Positions 1 through 8,515 of a DNA stretch of 64,000 nt are shown in pieces; within the stretch, counting starts at the first letter, position 1; every line of letters starts with the position of its first letter. The DNA comes from Oscillospiraceae bacterium (GTDB lineage: Bacteria; Bacillota; Clostridia; Oscillospirales; CAG-272). Under the pieces are notes generated by a model, which was not told the DNA's origin, did no database searches, and saw nothing but the letters and a program-made list of their open reading frames with translations. Made by a program: the position numbers and the translations under genes. Location: the NCBI GenBank assembly GCA_015063625.1, contig SVTT01000006.1:1-64000 (forward strand), read 5' to 3'.

Positions 1-126
1 TTTTTACTTTTTTAGAGTTGTATTCTCTTTCAGAATTGTCGAGATATTTTCGCACTTGCTGTGCTTCATACTATCTCTCGTTGTTCAATTTTCAAAGACC
101 ATTTCGCCTCCGCTTTCTCGCGGCGA
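1..126 (-). other. Probable rRNA operon leader with boxA-like element
   Basis: On the minus strand, TGGTCTTTGAAAATTGAACA at about 101-82 closely resembles the boxA/leader sequence that precedes 16S rRNA in many Bacillota. The leader lies about 25 nt after a consensus promoter and contains no plausible ORF. 16S rRNA would then begin left of position 1. This is inference from leader similarity; the rRNA itself is not in the window. Confidence 0.5.
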
Positions 127-133
127 CTTGCAT

Positions 134-163
134 ATTATAACACAGAGAAAGAGAGCTTGTCAA
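134..163 (-). promoter_or_regulatory. Strong sigma-A promoter, probably for an rRNA operon
   Basis: Reading the minus strand, TTGACA (163-158) and TATAAT (139-134) are both consensus and are separated by 18 bp. Transcription would start near 126 and run left off the window. No protein gene follows on that strand inside the window. The leader downstream resembles an rRNA leader (see 1-126). Confidence 0.7.
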
Positions 164-382
164 GCCCTTTTTTCAACTTTTTTAAAAAAAATTTTGACTC
201 GTGAAAAGGGCACAAAAAAGCCTGCTTTTTCGGCGGTTTTCCTGTCGTTTTGCCTTTTTCGCCGCAGCTTTTTTGCAAATCTGCACGCTCGCGGACTGAA
301 ACGGAAAGCGAGTCCGCGCGTGCATATATAAATAAAGGTAGCGAATCGCTTTTTAGGAAGGCGATCCCTTAAAAAGCAAGCC

Positions 383-1246
383 TTACAGTCCCAGCCACGC
401 ACCAAGCCCCGTGAGATCGATCAATGTGCCCACCAGAGCGCCGATCAGAAAAAGCGCAAGAGCAAAGGCGAGGTTGTCCCGCAGGCGGCGGTTGGTGCGA
501 AACAGCACCAGCAATCCCGCGCCCGCACCCGTCAGCAATCCCGCAAGCATCGCGCCTGCCGAGATCAGCCCCTTGGTGTAAAGAGAAGCAACGGCAACCG
601 ACGCCGCGCAGTTGGGGATGAGCCCCACCAGCGCCGAGGCAGCCACACCGAGCACGGGCACGCCGTTCATGGCCGCGGCAAGACGCTCCGCACCGACAAG
701 CTCCAGCACAGCACCGAGCAAAAGGTTGACGAGCAGCACAAACAAAAAGATTTTGACAGTATGACGGAGCGCGGAGCGCCAGACCCCCTGCTCACAGTGG
801 CAGCCCTCGCGCTCGCACAGGTCGCTGACCTGTCCGATCTGTCCCCACTTGGCAAACAGGAGATCGGCAAGAAAGCCAAAAAGCACCGCCACGGCAAGCT
901 TGATACCGAGCACGGTAAAAATGATCCGTGCGGGCATTGCCGCGCCGATGAAGATCGCCAGCATCTCATCCGAGGTGGAGAGAAACACGGCAAGCAGTGT
1001 GCCCACCGTCACAACGCGGCCCGCAAACAGCCCTGCCGCCGCTGTCGAAAAGCCGCATTGCGGCAAAAGCCCCAGCACGCCGCCCACAAAAGGCCCCACA
1101 CGTCCGCCACGCGTGATCGCGCGCTCGATACGTTCCCCTGCCTTGTGCTCCAAAAGCTCCATCAGAAGATAGGTCAGAAACAAAAAAGGTAAGAGCTTCA
1201 AGGAATCAAGCAGACTGTGCCACAGGATATGCCATACCGTTTCCAT
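383..1246 (-). CDS. Putative heavy-metal/manganese exporter permease (ArsP_2-like, about 10 TM)
   Basis: The predicted 287-residue protein is almost entirely hydrophobic. It has two internally similar halves, each with a Pro-Cys or Asn-Cys turn: GLLPQCGFSTAAAGLFAG near residue 57 and GLIPNCAASVAVASLYT near residue 201. This twin layout matches the ArsP_2 putative ten-TM heavy-metal/manganese exporter family. A Cys/His-rich cytoplasmic loop (REGCHCEQG) separates the halves and could bind metal. The ATG shares its A with the stop of the upstream Fur-family gene (TGATG), implying translational coupling and control by the same operator. The substrate metal is inferred, not shown. Confidence 0.72.
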   Translation of the reverse strand: METVWHILWHSLLDSLKLLPFLFLTYLLMELLEHKAGERIERAITRGGRVGPFVGGVLGLLPQCGFSTAAAGLFAGRVVTVGTLLAVFLSTSDEMLAIFIGAAMPARIIFTVLGIKLAVAVLFGFLADLLFAKWGQIGQVSDLCEREGCHCEQGVWRSALRHTVKIFLFVLLVNLLLGAVLELVGAERLAAAMNGVPVLGVAASALVGLIPNCAASVAVASLYTKGLISAGAMLAGLLTGAGAGLLVLFRTNRRLRDNLAFALALFLIGALVGTLIDLTGLGAWLGL

Positions 1247-1671
1247 CAGCGCGCCCCCCCTTCCGCGCAGGCGGCGCAGGTGCCGTACAGCACCGAGCGC
1301 CCCTCGTCCACCAGAAAGCCGTGCGATGCCAACAGCTGCGCGCGGATCTCGCGGCTGCAATCACAGCGCAAATGCAGGATCAGTCCGCAGCTGCGGCACT
1401 GCAAATGCAAATGAGAGGCGCATCCGCCCTCGCTCCCGACATACTGATAGGTCGCGCGCTCGCCACCGTCCTCCGCACGGAAGCGGCGCACCTCGCCGCT
1501 TGCCGACAGCTCGGAAAGCATACGGTAAACCGAGCTTTTGGCAGGTGCATTCGGCAGGCGGCAAAGCCCCTCGCAAATGCGGTCGGCGTCAAGCGGAGCC
1601 TGTCCTGTCTGTTCCTTTAAATAAGAGATCAGCAGGGCTCTCCCTGCCGTTTGATACGGTTTCTTTTTCAT
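1246..1671 (-). CDS. Fur-family metal-responsive transcriptional repressor
   Basis: A 141-residue Fur/Zur/PerR-type protein. The N-terminal winged helix (about residues 5-75) is followed by a metal-binding dimerisation domain with SHLHLQCRSCG (His-x-His plus CxxC) and a C-terminal CAAC, together the usual structural zinc site. I chose the ATG at 1671 because GGAG lies 7 nt upstream; an in-frame upstream start would read through the operator. Its stop overlaps the permease start, so it forms a two-gene operon with the exporter. A Fur-box-like palindrome covers the expected transcription start, so autoregulation is likely. Which metal it senses (Fe, Zn or Mn) cannot be read from sequence; coupling to a putative Mn exporter is suggestive only. 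Confidence 0.85.
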   Translation of the reverse strand: MKKKPYQTAGRALLISYLKEQTGQAPLDADRICEGLCRLPNAPAKSSVYRMLSELSASGEVRRFRAEDGGERATYQYVGSEGGCASHLHLQCRSCGLILHLRCDCSREIRAQLLASHGFLVDEGRSVLYGTCAACAEGGAR

Positions 1672-1684
1672 ACTCGCTCCAATT

Positions 1685-1729
1685 TGAGAATCGTTCTCAT
1701 ATTTTAACACGGCAAAGAGGGTTTGTCAA
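1685..1729 (-). promoter_or_regulatory. Promoter plus Fur-box-like operator of the fur/exporter operon
   Basis: The minus-strand -35 TTGACA (1729-1724) and -10 TAAAAT (1706-1701) are 17 bp apart. Immediately downstream, TGAGAATCGTTCTCA (1685-1699) is a perfect 6-3-6 inverted repeat, positioned over the expected start of transcription. It matches Fur-family operator style, so bound repressor would block initiation. Confidence 0.75.
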
Positions 1730-1760
1730 GCGGCTTTCAGAAAAGATTCTTTCCAACGGC

Positions 1761-1790
1761 TTGACAAATCAAGCGAGGGGGTGTTACAAT
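1761..1790 (+). promoter_or_regulatory. Promoter of tmk
   Basis: TTGACA (1761-1766) and TACAAT (1785-1790) are separated by 18 bp, 32 nt before the tmk start. It is divergent from the fur promoter. Confidence 0.65.
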
Positions 1791-1821
1791 GAGTCGAATG
1801 ACAAGCAAAGGGGGGACGGAC

Positions 1822-2433
1822 ATGTCGCGACCGCTGTTTATTGTATTTGAGGGTATTGACGGATGTGGAAAGACCACGCAGCTCACACGCCTTGCCGACG
1901 CACTGAAACAAAAGGGAAGACAGGTCATGACCACCGCCGAGCCGACCGACAGCACGACGGGCAAGCTGCTGCGCGCGGCGCTTTCGGGCAATGATCCGCG
2001 CACGCCCACCGAGATGGCGGCGCTCTTTACGCTGGACCGTATCCACCACAACGTGTCGCAAAACGGCATTGCTGCCACACTCCGCGCGGGCACCGATGTG
2101 ATCAGCGACCGCTACTATTATTCCTCGCTTGCCTACCAGGGCAGCCTTTGCGACTACGACTGGGTTCGCCGCATGAATCTGAACTGCCCCGACATCAGAA
2201 AGCCCGATCTCTGCATTTTTCTTGACATCTCGCCCGATACCGCGCTTGCGCGCATCGGCAAGCGCGGAGAGGCAAAGGAGATCTACGAGAAAAAGGAGAC
2301 CCTCTCACTCTTTCGGGAAACCTTTTTGAGGGTGTTTGCATCACTCGATGACCGTGTGGAGGTCATTGACGCCGAGGGCACACCCGACGAGATCGCCACA
2401 CGCGTGATGGCAGCGGTGGAAACGATATTATAA
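1822..2433 (+). CDS. tmk: Thymidylate kinase
   Basis: A 203-residue dTMP kinase, which phosphorylates dTMP to dTDP in the cytoplasm. The P-loop EGIDGCGKTTQ is at residues 10-20, the DRYYYSSLAYQG substrate segment near residue 95, and the arginine-bearing LID region around KRGEAKEIY near 150. Length is normal for the family. The ATG at 1822 is preferred over the upstream in-frame ATG at 1789 because a GGGGGACGGAC Shine-Dalgarno region sits directly before it and homology begins there. It is followed after 13 nt by the mannitol-phosphate dehydrogenase-like gene, so the two are probably co-transcribed. Confidence 0.95.
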   Translation: MSRPLFIVFEGIDGCGKTTQLTRLADALKQKGRQVMTTAEPTDSTTGKLLRAALSGNDPRTPTEMAALFTLDRIHHNVSQNGIAATLRAGTDVISDRYYYSSLAYQGSLCDYDWVRRMNLNCPDIRKPDLCIFLDISPDTALARIGKRGEAKEIYEKKETLSLFRETFLRVFASLDDRVEVIDAEGTPDEIATRVMAAVETIL

Positions 2434-2446
2434 GGGAGAAATCAAC

Positions 2447-3661
2447 ATGAGAGCTGTCATGTACGGCGCAGGAAATATCGGCAGAGGCTTTATTACCGAG
2501 CGCTTTTACCTTTCGGGATATCACACCACGCTGATCGACGTCAACACCGACACCGTGGAGGCGATCAACCGCGAGAGGAAATACCCCATTTTCGTCACGC
2601 GCGGCACTGAATACGTGCCCGAATGGGTAGAAAACGTAGACGCCGTCAACGGACGGGACGAGGCGGCTGTCGTCGACGCCATTGCCGGCGCAGACATCCT
2701 TGCCACCGCACTCGGTGTCAACATCCTCCCCTTTGTTGCTCCCCTCATTGCGAAAGCCATCTCGGCGCGCAAGCGGCAAAGCCATTTGCCGTTGAACATC
2801 CTGATCTGCGAGAACCTGATCGGATCGGACCGGTACCTGCACGAACTGGTTGAGCCGCACATCCCCGAGGAGGACAAGGCATTTTTTGAAGAGAGCATCG
2901 GCTTCGTAGCGGTTTCAGTGGGGCGCACCGTCCCTCCCACACCCGAGCATCTGAGGCAGCAATATCCGCTTGCCATCTGTGCCGAGCCCTACAGTGAGCT
3001 CCCCGTGGATGCCGCAGGCTTCCGCCCCATCGGCTGTGCCTATCCCCCCATCAAGGGTCTTTGCCCCTTTTCTCCCTTTGCCTTCTTCATCGAGCGCAAG
3101 CTGCTCATTCACAACATGGGACACGCGCTGATGGCATATCTCGCTTACCAAAAGGGCTACGGCTTTATCAGGGAAGCCGCCTGTGACGGCGAGATCAAGT
3201 ATATTGTCTCCCGTGCGCTGCTTGAGTCGGCACGTGCGCTTGCCAAGCGGCACGGCGCACCGCTTGACGATGCCCTGCAATTCACCGAGGATCTGATGAT
3301 CCGCTTTGAAAATCCCCTGCTGGTCGACTCGCTTGACCGTGTGGGACGCGACCCGAAGCGCAAGCTCTCCCCCGACGACCGTCTGGTCGGTGCCTTCCGC
3401 ATGGTGAGAGAAACGGGCGGCTCGCCCGCGCACATCGCCGTCGGCATCGCGGCAGGCTTCCTCTTTGACAGCAAGGGTGACCCCGCCGCACAGGAGATCA
3501 CGGCATATATCGCCGAGAACGGGATCGAAAGGGCACTGGAGAGATACAGCGGCATCACCGAAAAGGAGGATGTTGCCATGATCACTGCCCTCTTCCGTCT
3601 GCTCTCGGAGAAGGCTCCCTTCGAGCGTTTGGTTGATACACTCTCGGACCTCAAAAAATAA
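2447..3661 (+). CDS. mtlD: Mannitol-1-phosphate 5-dehydrogenase family protein
   Basis: A 404-residue polyol dehydrogenase of the MtlD type. It would interconvert mannitol-1-phosphate and fructose-6-phosphate with NAD(H). The N-terminal Rossmann motif is VMYGAGNIGRGF (residues 4-15). The C-terminal mannitol dehydrogenase domain includes NMGHALMAYLAYQKGY near residue 224. Length is slightly above the usual ~380. The ribosome binding site GGGAG precedes the ATG. No mannitol PTS genes are nearby, so the physiological substrate is not certain; related tagaturonate/fructuronate-type activities are possible. A strong terminator follows. Confidence 0.85.
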   Translation: MRAVMYGAGNIGRGFITERFYLSGYHTTLIDVNTDTVEAINRERKYPIFVTRGTEYVPEWVENVDAVNGRDEAAVVDAIAGADILATALGVNILPFVAPLIAKAISARKRQSHLPLNILICENLIGSDRYLHELVEPHIPEEDKAFFEESIGFVAVSVGRTVPPTPEHLRQQYPLAICAEPYSELPVDAAGFRPIGCAYPPIKGLCPFSPFAFFIERKLLIHNMGHALMAYLAYQKGYGFIREAACDGEIKYIVSRALLESARALAKRHGAPLDDALQFTEDLMIRFENPLLVDSLDRVGRDPKRKLSPDDRLVGAFRMVRETGGSPAHIAVGIAAGFLFDSKGDPAAQEITAYIAENGIERALERYSGITEKEDVAMITALFRLLSEKAPFERLVDTLSDLKK

Positions 3662-3677
3662 AGGCTCTCGCAAAGAA

Positions 3678-3732
3678 CAGAGAATCAGCGCACCTGCGTG
3701 ACAGATCAGATGCGCTGATTCTCTGCTTTTTC
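3678..3732 (+). terminator. Rho-independent terminator after the tmk/mtlD pair
   Basis: A perfect 15-bp stem pairs 3678-3692 with 3711-3725, followed by a T tract. It lies between the convergent mtlD and MATE genes. Confidence 0.85.
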
Positions 3733-3751
3733 ACATGCTGGTTGAGATGCT

Positions 3752-5119
3752 TTATTCCGCCAAGGAACGGCGCCGCAGGTCGGCAAGGAAGCTGCCGCCG
3801 ATGGGGAGTGCGATCGCAAAGGACAGAACGTCCGCCACAGGCTGTGCCAGCAGCACACCCCAGATACCGAGGAAATGCGGCAGAATGAGCACTGAGGGGA
3901 TGAAGCAAAGCCCCTGCCTTGCCGTAGCAAGCAGCGTTGCTCCGCCCACCTTTCCCACGGTCTGCAGCATCATATTGGCAAGAATGACGAAGGACATGAG
4001 GGCAATGGTCGCCAGCTGACAGCGAAGCGCCAGCGCACCGATGCGCAGGACCTCGGGGTCATTCCTTTGAAAGAGTGCCACCACGTGCGGTGCAAGAAAA
4101 ATTCCAAGCAAGCCGAAGCTGAACAAAAAGACCGCCGAAACCTTCAGGCAGAAGAAAAACGCCCGGCGTACGCGGTCATAGCGCCCCGCGCCATAGTTGA
4201 AGCCGCACACGGGCTGAAAGCCCTGACCGAAGCCGATCATGGCAGAGCTCACAAACATGACGATGCGCGACACGATCGCCATGGCGGCGATGGCAGCGTC
4301 GCCAAAATTGCCCATCATATGATTCAGGCACATGGTTGCCACACTGGCAAGTCCTTGCCTGCCGAGCGAGGGGGTTCCGCCCCGAAGGATCTCCAGCATC
4401 AGCTTGCCGCTGAACACGATATTGCGAAGGTGGATCTTGAGGCTGTCCCCTCTCCTTGCGCCGATCCAGAGCAGCAAAAAGCTGACCGCCTGACTGATGA
4501 CGGTGGCAAGCGCCGCCCCCATCACACCCATATCAAGCACGAAGATCAGCAAGGGGTCGAGTGCGATATTCAGCACCGCGCCACCCGCAAGTCCCACCAT
4601 CGAATAAATAGCATTGCCCTGAAAGCGAAGCTGGTTATTCAAAACGATCGAGCCGCACATGACGGGCGCGCCGAGCAAAATGACGCGCATATAGTCCATG
4701 GCAAAGGGCAGAATGGTCGGTGTTGCACCGAGCAGAATGGCAAGCGGCTCAAGAAGAACCAATCCTGCCGTCATGATGACGGTGCCTGCAATGATGGCAT
4801 ACACAAAGCCGGACGCCACCATTTTCTCCGCCTCGTCGGTCCTGCTTTCTCCCAGCTTGCGCGACACGTAATTCCCCGAGCCGTGACCGAAGAAAAAGCC
4901 AAACGCCTGAATGATCGCCATGAGCGAAAAAACCACACCCACAGCACCCGTGGCGCTGGTGTTGTCCAGCTTGCCCACGAAAAAGGTATCTGCCATATTA
5001 TAAAAAGTGGTCACCAGCATACTGATGATGGTGGGAACTGCCAGATGAGAGATCAGACGCTCTACGGGGGCGTTGAGCATCCGTTCGCGCTTTTGCAGCT
5101 GCCTTGCTTCCTCATTCAT
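3752..5119 (-). CDS. MATE family multidrug/Na+ antiporter
   Basis: A 455-residue, 12-TM transporter of the multidrug and toxin extrusion superfamily (DinF/NorM-type fold). It has two MatE halves: the first opens with LAVPTIISMLVTTFYNMADT near residue 28, and the second begins near residue 240 with GTPSLGRQGLASVA. Sequence style is that of the clostridial MATE branch. It would export drugs or metabolites in exchange for Na+ or H+; the substrate is unknown. It is monocistronic, with its own promoter and divergent from dut. SD GAGGAAG precedes the ATG. Confidence 0.9.
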   Translation of the reverse strand: MNEEARQLQKRERMLNAPVERLISHLAVPTIISMLVTTFYNMADTFFVGKLDNTSATGAVGVVFSLMAIIQAFGFFFGHGSGNYVSRKLGESRTDEAEKMVASGFVYAIIAGTVIMTAGLVLLEPLAILLGATPTILPFAMDYMRVILLGAPVMCGSIVLNNQLRFQGNAIYSMVGLAGGAVLNIALDPLLIFVLDMGVMGAALATVISQAVSFLLLWIGARRGDSLKIHLRNIVFSGKLMLEILRGGTPSLGRQGLASVATMCLNHMMGNFGDAAIAAMAIVSRIVMFVSSAMIGFGQGFQPVCGFNYGAGRYDRVRRAFFFCLKVSAVFLFSFGLLGIFLAPHVVALFQRNDPEVLRIGALALRCQLATIALMSFVILANMMLQTVGKVGGATLLATARQGLCFIPSVLILPHFLGIWGVLLAQPVADVLSFAIALPIGGSFLADLRRRSLAE

Positions 5120-5154
5120 GAGGTCACTTCCTCTCGTTTCAGATCTACAAGGAT

Positions 5155-5183
5155 ATTGTACCGCATTGCACCCCGTTTTGCAA
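5155..5183 (-). promoter_or_regulatory. Promoter of the MATE gene
   Basis: Minus strand TTGCAA (5183-5178) and TACAAT (5160-5155) are 17 bp apart, about 36 nt from the MATE start codon. Confidence 0.6.
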
Positions 5184-5201
5184 GTATTCTCGCTTTTTTT
5201 C

Positions 5202-5230
5202 TTGCTTTCCGGCAGAAAATGTGATAAAAT
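5202..5230 (+). promoter_or_regulatory. Promoter of dut-maf
   Basis: TTGCTT (5202-5207) and extended-type TGATAAAAT (-10 TAAAAT, 5225-5230) have a 17-bp spacer, 36 nt before dut. Confidence 0.6.
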
Positions 5231-5266
5231 ATCGGTAGCAACATCTCACTTGAAAGGAATTTTAAT

Positions 5267-5716
5267 ATGGATATCAATGTAAAGGTTCTGCTTTCCCGCG
5301 GCATGACCATGCCAGCCTATGCCACCGAGGGCTCCGCTGCCATCGATCTGCGTGCCGCCATCGACGAGAATTCCCCCGTGACCATTGCGCCGGGAGAGCG
5401 CGCCCTCATCCCCACCGGCATGGCAATCTCCCCCGAAGCCAAGGACGTCGTCGCCATCGTTGCCGCGCGCAGCGGACTTGCCATCAAAAAGGGCATCTGC
5501 CTCTCCAACGGCATCGGCGTGATCGACTCGGACTATCGCGGTGAGATCTGCGTGGGTCTTTTTAACACCTCAAGCGAGCCCTTCGTGGTCAACCGCGGCG
5601 ACCGCATTGCGCAGATGATGTTCATGCCCGTGCTTGCCGCCAAGCTGACCGAGGCGCTTTCGCTGGATGAAACCGCACGGGGTGCAGGCGGATTTGGCTC
5701 CACGGGTGTCAAATAA
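5267..5716 (+). CDS. dut: Deoxyuridine 5'-triphosphate nucleotidohydrolase (dUTPase)
   Basis: A 149-residue trimeric dUTPase that hydrolyses dUTP to dUMP and pyrophosphate, keeping uracil out of DNA. All five family motifs are visible in order: AAIDLRA (I), ARSGLA (II), NGIGVIDSDYRGE (III, with the catalytic Asp), GDRIAQMMF (IV) and RGAGGFGSTG (V, the C-terminal Phe lid). Length is typical. Its stop overlaps the maf start by one base (TAATG), giving a housecleaning pair that removes non-canonical nucleotides. Confidence 0.96.
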   Translation: MDINVKVLLSRGMTMPAYATEGSAAIDLRAAIDENSPVTIAPGERALIPTGMAISPEAKDVVAIVAARSGLAIKKGICLSNGIGVIDSDYRGEICVGLFNTSSEPFVVNRGDRIAQMMFMPVLAAKLTEALSLDETARGAGGFGSTGVK

Positions 5717-6327
5717 TGCGCATCATTTTAGCATCAAGATCCCCCCGTCGCCGCGAGATCCTCTCTATGCTCGGTCTTTCCTTTGAGATCCTGAGCGCGG
5801 ATGCCGACGAGTCCTCCGATATCGTTGAACCGACTGCACTGGTGCGCGAGCTGGCACTGCGCAAGGGGCGTGCCGTGCGCGAGCTGCTGAGGAAACGGGG
5901 CGAATGGCAGGAGGGGACGCTGATCATCGCCGCCGATACCGTTGTTGCGGCAGGTGAGCAGATCCTCGGAAAGCCCGCCGATGCGGCGGATGCCGCGCGG
6001 ATGCTCTCTCTGCTCTCGGGCAGCACGCATCACGTCTTAAGCGGTGTGGCGGTGCTGACGCCCGATCGCGAATGTGCCGCCGCAGAATCCACTGCCGTGC
6101 ACTTTGCTCCCATGTGCGATGCCGAGATCGATTGGTACGTGAAAAGCGGTGAACCGATGGACAAGGCAGGGGCATATGCTGTACAAGGGCTTGCCTCGCT
6201 CTTTATCAAGGGGCTTGAGGGCGACTACTTCAACGTCGTGGGGCTCCCCGTACACCGCCTTGCCACCCTTCTTTCTGCCGAGTTCGGCATCTCTCTGACC
6301 GCCGCGGCAAAGCAAATAGAAGCATAA
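5716..6327 (+). CDS. maf: Maf family nucleoside triphosphate pyrophosphatase (dTTP/UTP type)
   Basis: A 203-residue Maf/YhdE protein. The family hydrolyses dTTP, UTP and modified pyrimidine nucleotides. The N-terminal signature ILASRSPRRREIL (residues 3-15) and the catalytic AADTVV segment (about residues 73-78) are present, as are GEPMDKAGAYAVQG and KGLEGDYFNVVGLPV. It is translationally coupled to dut through TAATG. An older family proposal involves septum inhibition. Confidence 0.92.
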   Translation: MRIILASRSPRRREILSMLGLSFEILSADADESSDIVEPTALVRELALRKGRAVRELLRKRGEWQEGTLIIAADTVVAAGEQILGKPADAADAARMLSLLSGSTHHVLSGVAVLTPDRECAAAESTAVHFAPMCDAEIDWYVKSGEPMDKAGAYAVQGLASLFIKGLEGDYFNVVGLPVHRLATLLSAEFGISLTAAAKQIEA

Positions 6328-6456
6328 TTCATCAAAAAAGGTCAGCACGACATCGCCGAAGGCGGAAAGCCTCAATGCCCTTGGCGGCATGCGCGCTCTT
6401 TAAAACAGCTGATCAGGCCAAAGCATGCTTGCTTGGAGCCGGAAGACGTGGATCTG

Positions 6457-6494
6457 ACACCCGCGAGACGGTATGTTTCTGTTCTCGTGGGTGT
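6457..6494 (+). promoter_or_regulatory. Leader hairpin upstream of the CDF exporter
   Basis: ACACCCGCGAGA (6457-6468) pairs with TCTCGTGGGTGT (6483-6494) over 12 bp with one G-U pair and a 14-nt loop. No T tract follows, so it is not an ordinary terminator. It ends 42 nt before the CDF start codon. It may be part of a metal-responsive leader, but I recognise no known riboswitch class. Confidence 0.45.
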
Positions 6495-6536
6495 ATATTA
6501 TTTGTGTCAGCAAACAAGCATTTGGAGGTAGCTGCC

Positions 6537-7475
6537 ATGAGAAACAGGCAAAAACGCATCCCGTCTTCCCGATCACTTTCCGCCGAAGCTGTTGAAAGAA
6601 CGGCAATCACAGTTTCTTTGGTCAGCATCATCGGCAACACGCTGCTCTCGCTGTTCAAGGTGCTTGCGGGCATCGTCGCCCATTCGGGAGCCATGATCAG
6701 TGATGCCGTCCATTCGGCATCCGACGTCATCAGCAGTCTGATCGTCATCATCGGCATCAAAATGGCATCAAAGCGTTCTGACAAGGATCACCCCTACGGA
6801 CATGAGCGCTTCGAGTGCGTGGCGGCGATCGTCCTCTCGGTCATCCTGCTGGTCAGCGGCATTCTGATCGGCCATACCGCCATCGAGAAGATCATCCGAG
6901 GCAGGATAGAGGAGCTTGCGATACCGGGGGTGCTTGCCCTGATCGCGGCGATCGTGTCGATCGCAGGGAAAGAGGGGATGTATTGGTACACAAGACACCA
7001 TGCAAAGCGCCTTGATTCGGGCGCATTGATGGCAGACGCTTGGCATCACCGCAGCGATGCGCTTTCCTCGGTGGGTGCTCTGATCGGCATTATCGGTGCA
7101 CGTATGGGTTTGCCTGTGCTTGACACCGTTGCCAGCCTTGTCATCTGCGTGTTCATCGGAAAGGCGGCGTATGATATTTTCAAGGATGCGATCGGCAAGA
7201 TGGTCGATCACTCCTGCAGCGAGGAAACAGAACGGGAGATCGCGGCATGCGCCGCCCGACAGGAGGGTGTTCTCGGTGTCGATCTGATCCAGACCCGTGT
7301 GTTCGGCAATAGGATCTACGTGGACATTGAGATCAGCGCCGACAGCAGGATCTCGCTTGAGGAAAGCCACAGGATCGCAGATCGGGTACACAATGCCGTT
7401 GAGAAGCATTTTGACAAGGTCAAGCACATTATGGTGCACGTCAATCCCGCCGACATTGCCCCACCCGAGCCGTGA
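6537..7475 (+). CDS. Cation diffusion facilitator metal exporter (zinc-type signature)
   Basis: A 312-residue CDF transporter with six predicted TM helices and a C-terminal cytoplasmic metal-binding domain. TM2 carries HSASD and TM5 carries HHRSD, the HxxxD/HxxxD metal-site pair usual for Zn-type members rather than the Asp-rich Mn type. HPYGHERFE follows TM2 as in most of the family. I chose the ATG at 6537 because GGAGG lies 10 nt upstream and homology starts shortly after; the 54 upstream in-frame codons read through the leader hairpin. It would expel divalent metal (Zn, perhaps Fe or Co) using the proton gradient. Confidence 0.9.
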   Translation: MRNRQKRIPSSRSLSAEAVERTAITVSLVSIIGNTLLSLFKVLAGIVAHSGAMISDAVHSASDVISSLIVIIGIKMASKRSDKDHPYGHERFECVAAIVLSVILLVSGILIGHTAIEKIIRGRIEELAIPGVLALIAAIVSIAGKEGMYWYTRHHAKRLDSGALMADAWHHRSDALSSVGALIGIIGARMGLPVLDTVASLVICVFIGKAAYDIFKDAIGKMVDHSCSEETEREIAACAARQEGVLGVDLIQTRVFGNRIYVDIEISADSRISLEESHRIADRVHNAVEKHFDKVKHIMVHVNPADIAPPEP

Positions 7476-7600
7476 GGGAGCATGACGCAAAACAGAAGGG
7501 CACGCGTGCACAGGCTCATCTCGCTATTGACACAGCTCCTCGGAATATTATAATAGGCATGAAAACACACGGCAAAAATATCGGTTGCAAGGAGAAAAAT

Positions 7601-8509
7601 ATGGACGGCAGAATTTCAAATATCGCACAGGTAGCAAGCCTGCGGCGCTATCACCTCGCAGGGGGCGCACAGGACCGCCTTGAGGTCATCGACTGCGACA
7701 ACGGAAAGCTCCGCTTTCTTTTGAATGTCAGCAAGGCATGCGACATCATGCAGCTATACCACAAGGGGCAGAATGTTTCCTTCATCTCCAAGAACGGCTT
7801 TACGAAGCGAGAGGCCCCCTTCCTGAACCGCTTTGAGGGCGGCATGCTCTACACCTGTGGACTTGATAACACAGGCGACAGAGAGGGGTATGAGATGCAC
7901 GGTCGCTTCCATAACACCCCTGCGGAGATCCTACGCGCGGAATGTAACGAGGATGGCATTACCGTAGAGGCTGCGATCCGTGACACCTCCCTGTTCGGGC
8001 AAAGCCTTGTGATGAGGCGGCGGATCACCTCGGCGCTTGGCAGCGATCATCTGATCATCGAGGACACCCTTTGTAACGAGGGCTTCCGCGACGAGGAATA
8101 TTGCCTGCTTTATCACATCAACGTTGGCTACCCCATGCTTGATGAGGGCGCAAGGATCCTTGCGGATCCCGCCGAGTATTTTGCAAGAAACGACTTCTCA
8201 AGGGAGAACGCAGAAACGCGCTATGAGATCAGCGCGTCGGTTCCGAATCAGCCAGAATGCTGCTATTACCTCTCGCTCCGCGAGCCGCAGATCGCACTGG
8301 TCAACGAAAGGCTCGGCAAGGTCTTCCGCCTCTCATACACAAAGGATACGCTCCCATACTTTCTTGAGTGGAAGAGCATGGCAAGCGGCGATTACGCCCT
8401 GGGGCTTGAGCCGTCCACCACAATGCTTGACTCAAGCTTCGCCTACAAAACCGTGGCACCGGGAGCCAAGATCGGCTTTCGGATCGACATTGCAGTTGAG
8501 GAGATCTGA
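7601..8509 (+). CDS. DUF4432 / aldose 1-epimerase-like protein
   Basis: A 302-residue protein with galactose-mutarotase-type beta-sandwich character, including GGMLYTCGLDNTGD near residue 83, MHGRFHNTPAEI and CLLYHINVGYPML near residue 169. These match DUF4432, a mutarotase superfamily branch often found beside sugar catabolism genes. His residues in MHGRFHN and LYHINVG are candidate catalytic groups. It starts at the ATG at 7601, directly after GGAGAAAAAT. No sugar genes are adjacent, so the substrate is unknown. A strong terminator follows. Confidence 0.75.
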   Translation: MDGRISNIAQVASLRRYHLAGGAQDRLEVIDCDNGKLRFLLNVSKACDIMQLYHKGQNVSFISKNGFTKREAPFLNRFEGGMLYTCGLDNTGDREGYEMHGRFHNTPAEILRAECNEDGITVEAAIRDTSLFGQSLVMRRRITSALGSDHLIIEDTLCNEGFRDEEYCLLYHINVGYPMLDEGARILADPAEYFARNDFSRENAETRYEISASVPNQPECCYYLSLREPQIALVNERLGKVFRLSYTKDTLPYFLEWKSMASGDYALGLEPSTTMLDSSFAYKTVAPGAKIGFRIDIAVEEI

Positions 8510-8515
8510 GCATAT

